Assembly (NCBI GenBank): GCA_937872925.1 | Contig: CALMUT010000087.1 | Span: 1-64,000, forward strand | Source: an uncultured Myxococcales bacterium | GTDB lineage: Bacteria > Myxococcota_A > Polyangia > Polyangiales > Polyangiaceae | DNA: 64,000 nt | Reading direction: 5' to 3' | In this document: positions 63,203 to 64,000 of the stretch, piece after piece | How the letters are laid out: each line of letters begins with the position of its first letter | Numbering within the stretch: the stretch's first letter is position 1 | The notes under the pieces: generated by a model | Told to the model about the DNA's origin: nothing | Databases searched by the model: none | What the model saw: only the letters and a program-made list of their open reading frames with translations | Made by a program: the position numbers and the translations under genes

Positions 63203-64000
63203 TCAGCCCACTAGGCGCAGCCGGGTCCGGCCATCAGTCGTGTGCTCCGCCCGCGTCACGACGGTGCCCAGGCCCGGGGGCAGCGGCATGTTCTGGTGCT
63301 TGGCGTAAACGCCGTGTTTGCCGTGGGTCGCGTACCACTCGCCCACCGTCGCCGTCTGGTGCATCTTTTCGATGATCTGTCGGAACCCGACGCCGGTGTT
63401 GTAAGCGCAAAACGAGATTTCGCCCTGCTGAGTGCCATAGGGGATGATGCACATCTCCGTGCGGCGGAAGTCGTAGTTCCACAGATCCTGAAACCACATG
63501 CCCGCCACAAAGAGGAAGCGCCATTCAAACTCGGCTGCGTCTCCCTCACTGGCTCCGACGCCGTCGCCCTTCGCTCCCATTTGTGACAAGAGCTGACGTG
63601 TCAACTCGACAAGGCCATACCCCTCCGGTGCCTGATCGGGTCGGAACGCCTTGAGCAGCGCCAGTCCCATGGCGAAGAGCGTGCGCTTCTTGCCGTAGCC
63701 CGCGTCAGCAATCGTCGTGAGATCACGAAGAAACCCGTCGATGTCGACGAAGTCCGCGAGGGGCACCATGCGCTTGTCCTTCTTGTGCACGAGCAACACG
63801 GTGCCGATGCCGCAGTTCGGATGACAACCGCACTTGAGTGCGCCGAAATCCGCGCTTTCGTCCAACATCAGGTCGAGCACGTCGCTGAACGGATTCATCG
63901 CCGACAGTGGGTACCAGTCTCGCATGGGCTCGGTCGCACCCAGCTGCGTGCTGAGATCCCGCGCCAGGTGACTGAGGGTGTAGCGCTGCGCCTTGCGGTC
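63203..64000 (-). CDS. radical-SAM family protein (COG1964/Tes-like), N-terminal part outside window
   Basis: The frame stays open to the window end, so only the C-terminal 265 residues are visible and the ATG at 63925 is internal. The radical-SAM CxxxCxxC cluster would be upstream and cannot be checked. Visible features are CGCHPNCGIGTVLL, a Cys-rich accessory site, MVPLADFVDIDGFLRDL, and GMWFQDLWNYDFRRTEMCIIPYGTQ followed by GEISFCAYN. From memory these resemble the C-terminal region of COG1964 radical-SAM proteins, the family of tetraether lipid synthase Tes and its bacterial relatives. This is a family resemblance only. Confidence 0.55.
   Translation of the reverse strand, partial: DRKAQRYTLSHLARDLSTQLGATEPMRDWYPLSAMNPFSDVLDLMLDESADFGALKCGCHPNCGIGTVLLVHKKDKRMVPLADFVDIDGFLRDLTTIADAGYGKKRTLFAMGLALLKAFRPDQAPEGYGLVELTRQLLSQMGAKGDGVGASEGDAAEFEWRFLFVAGMWFQDLWNYDFRRTEMCIIPYGTQQGEISFCAYNTGVGFRQIIEKMHQTATVGEWYATHGKHGVYAKHQNMPLPPGLGTVVTRAEHTTDGRTRLRLVG

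Overview
The window is high-GC DNA from a delta-proteobacterial-type bacterium, most likely a myxobacterium of the Polyangia (Myxococcota). The reasons are many lipoproteins with Gly/Ser/Thr-rich linkers after the lipobox, a eukaryotic-type Ser/Thr kinase, FHA, PP2C and class III cyclase signalling proteins, a pilMNOPQ type IV pilus operon, enhancer-dependent sigma-54 regulation and a GTP-type PEP carboxykinase. The organism is inferred from gene content only; no rRNA or tRNA gene was seen.

Layout. 1-8200: mostly small secreted or lipoprotein genes of unknown function, plus one small phosphatase. 8220-11430: a minus-strand hflX/ABC-F operon that protects or rescues ribosomes, preceded by a long leader with a 7-codon ORF and a hairpin, which looks like drug-responsive attenuation. 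11576-13764: a TPM-domain and Tim44-like zinc-ribbon membrane pair. 13850-19885: a Zra-like envelope-stress locus. A five-gene minus-strand operon (Spy/ZraP-like protein, two small lipoproteins, a YHYH protein, a His-rich tail protein) diverges from a Pro/His-repeat sensor kinase and an NtrC-type regulator. Both arms have a well-formed sigma-54 promoter, with inverted repeats between them. 19925-25862: Ser/Thr kinase, two uncharacterised proteins, an AAA ATPase and a lipoprotein. 25863-27574: a gene-poor repeat region with a 121-bp direct repeat pair, a 15-bp minisatellite and four tandem copies of the pilQ 3' end with its terminator. 27550-33106: pilMNOPQ on the minus strand. 33459-43000: LysM/M15 protein, lipoprotein, N-acetylglutamate synthase-like protein, triple-receiver cyclase, CheB, membrane MutS-like ATPase and YceI-like protein. 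43310-47794: FHA-GGDEF protein followed by an overlapping aminotransferase, LuxE and LuxC cassette. 48008-58652: minus-strand lipoprotein, LOG protein, patatin, a 1687-residue TPR/C39 protein, NnrS and a LamG lipoprotein. 58667-63202: membrane proteins, a PP2C-cNMP fusion and pckG. 63203-64000: the 3' part of a radical-SAM-like gene cut by the window edge.

The strongest candidates for undescribed biology are the hflX/ABC-F leader, the divergent sigma-54 Zra-like locus with its Pro/His repeats, the aminotransferase-LuxE-LuxC cassette, and the tandem pilQ terminator array. All functional statements come from reading motifs; no database search was run.
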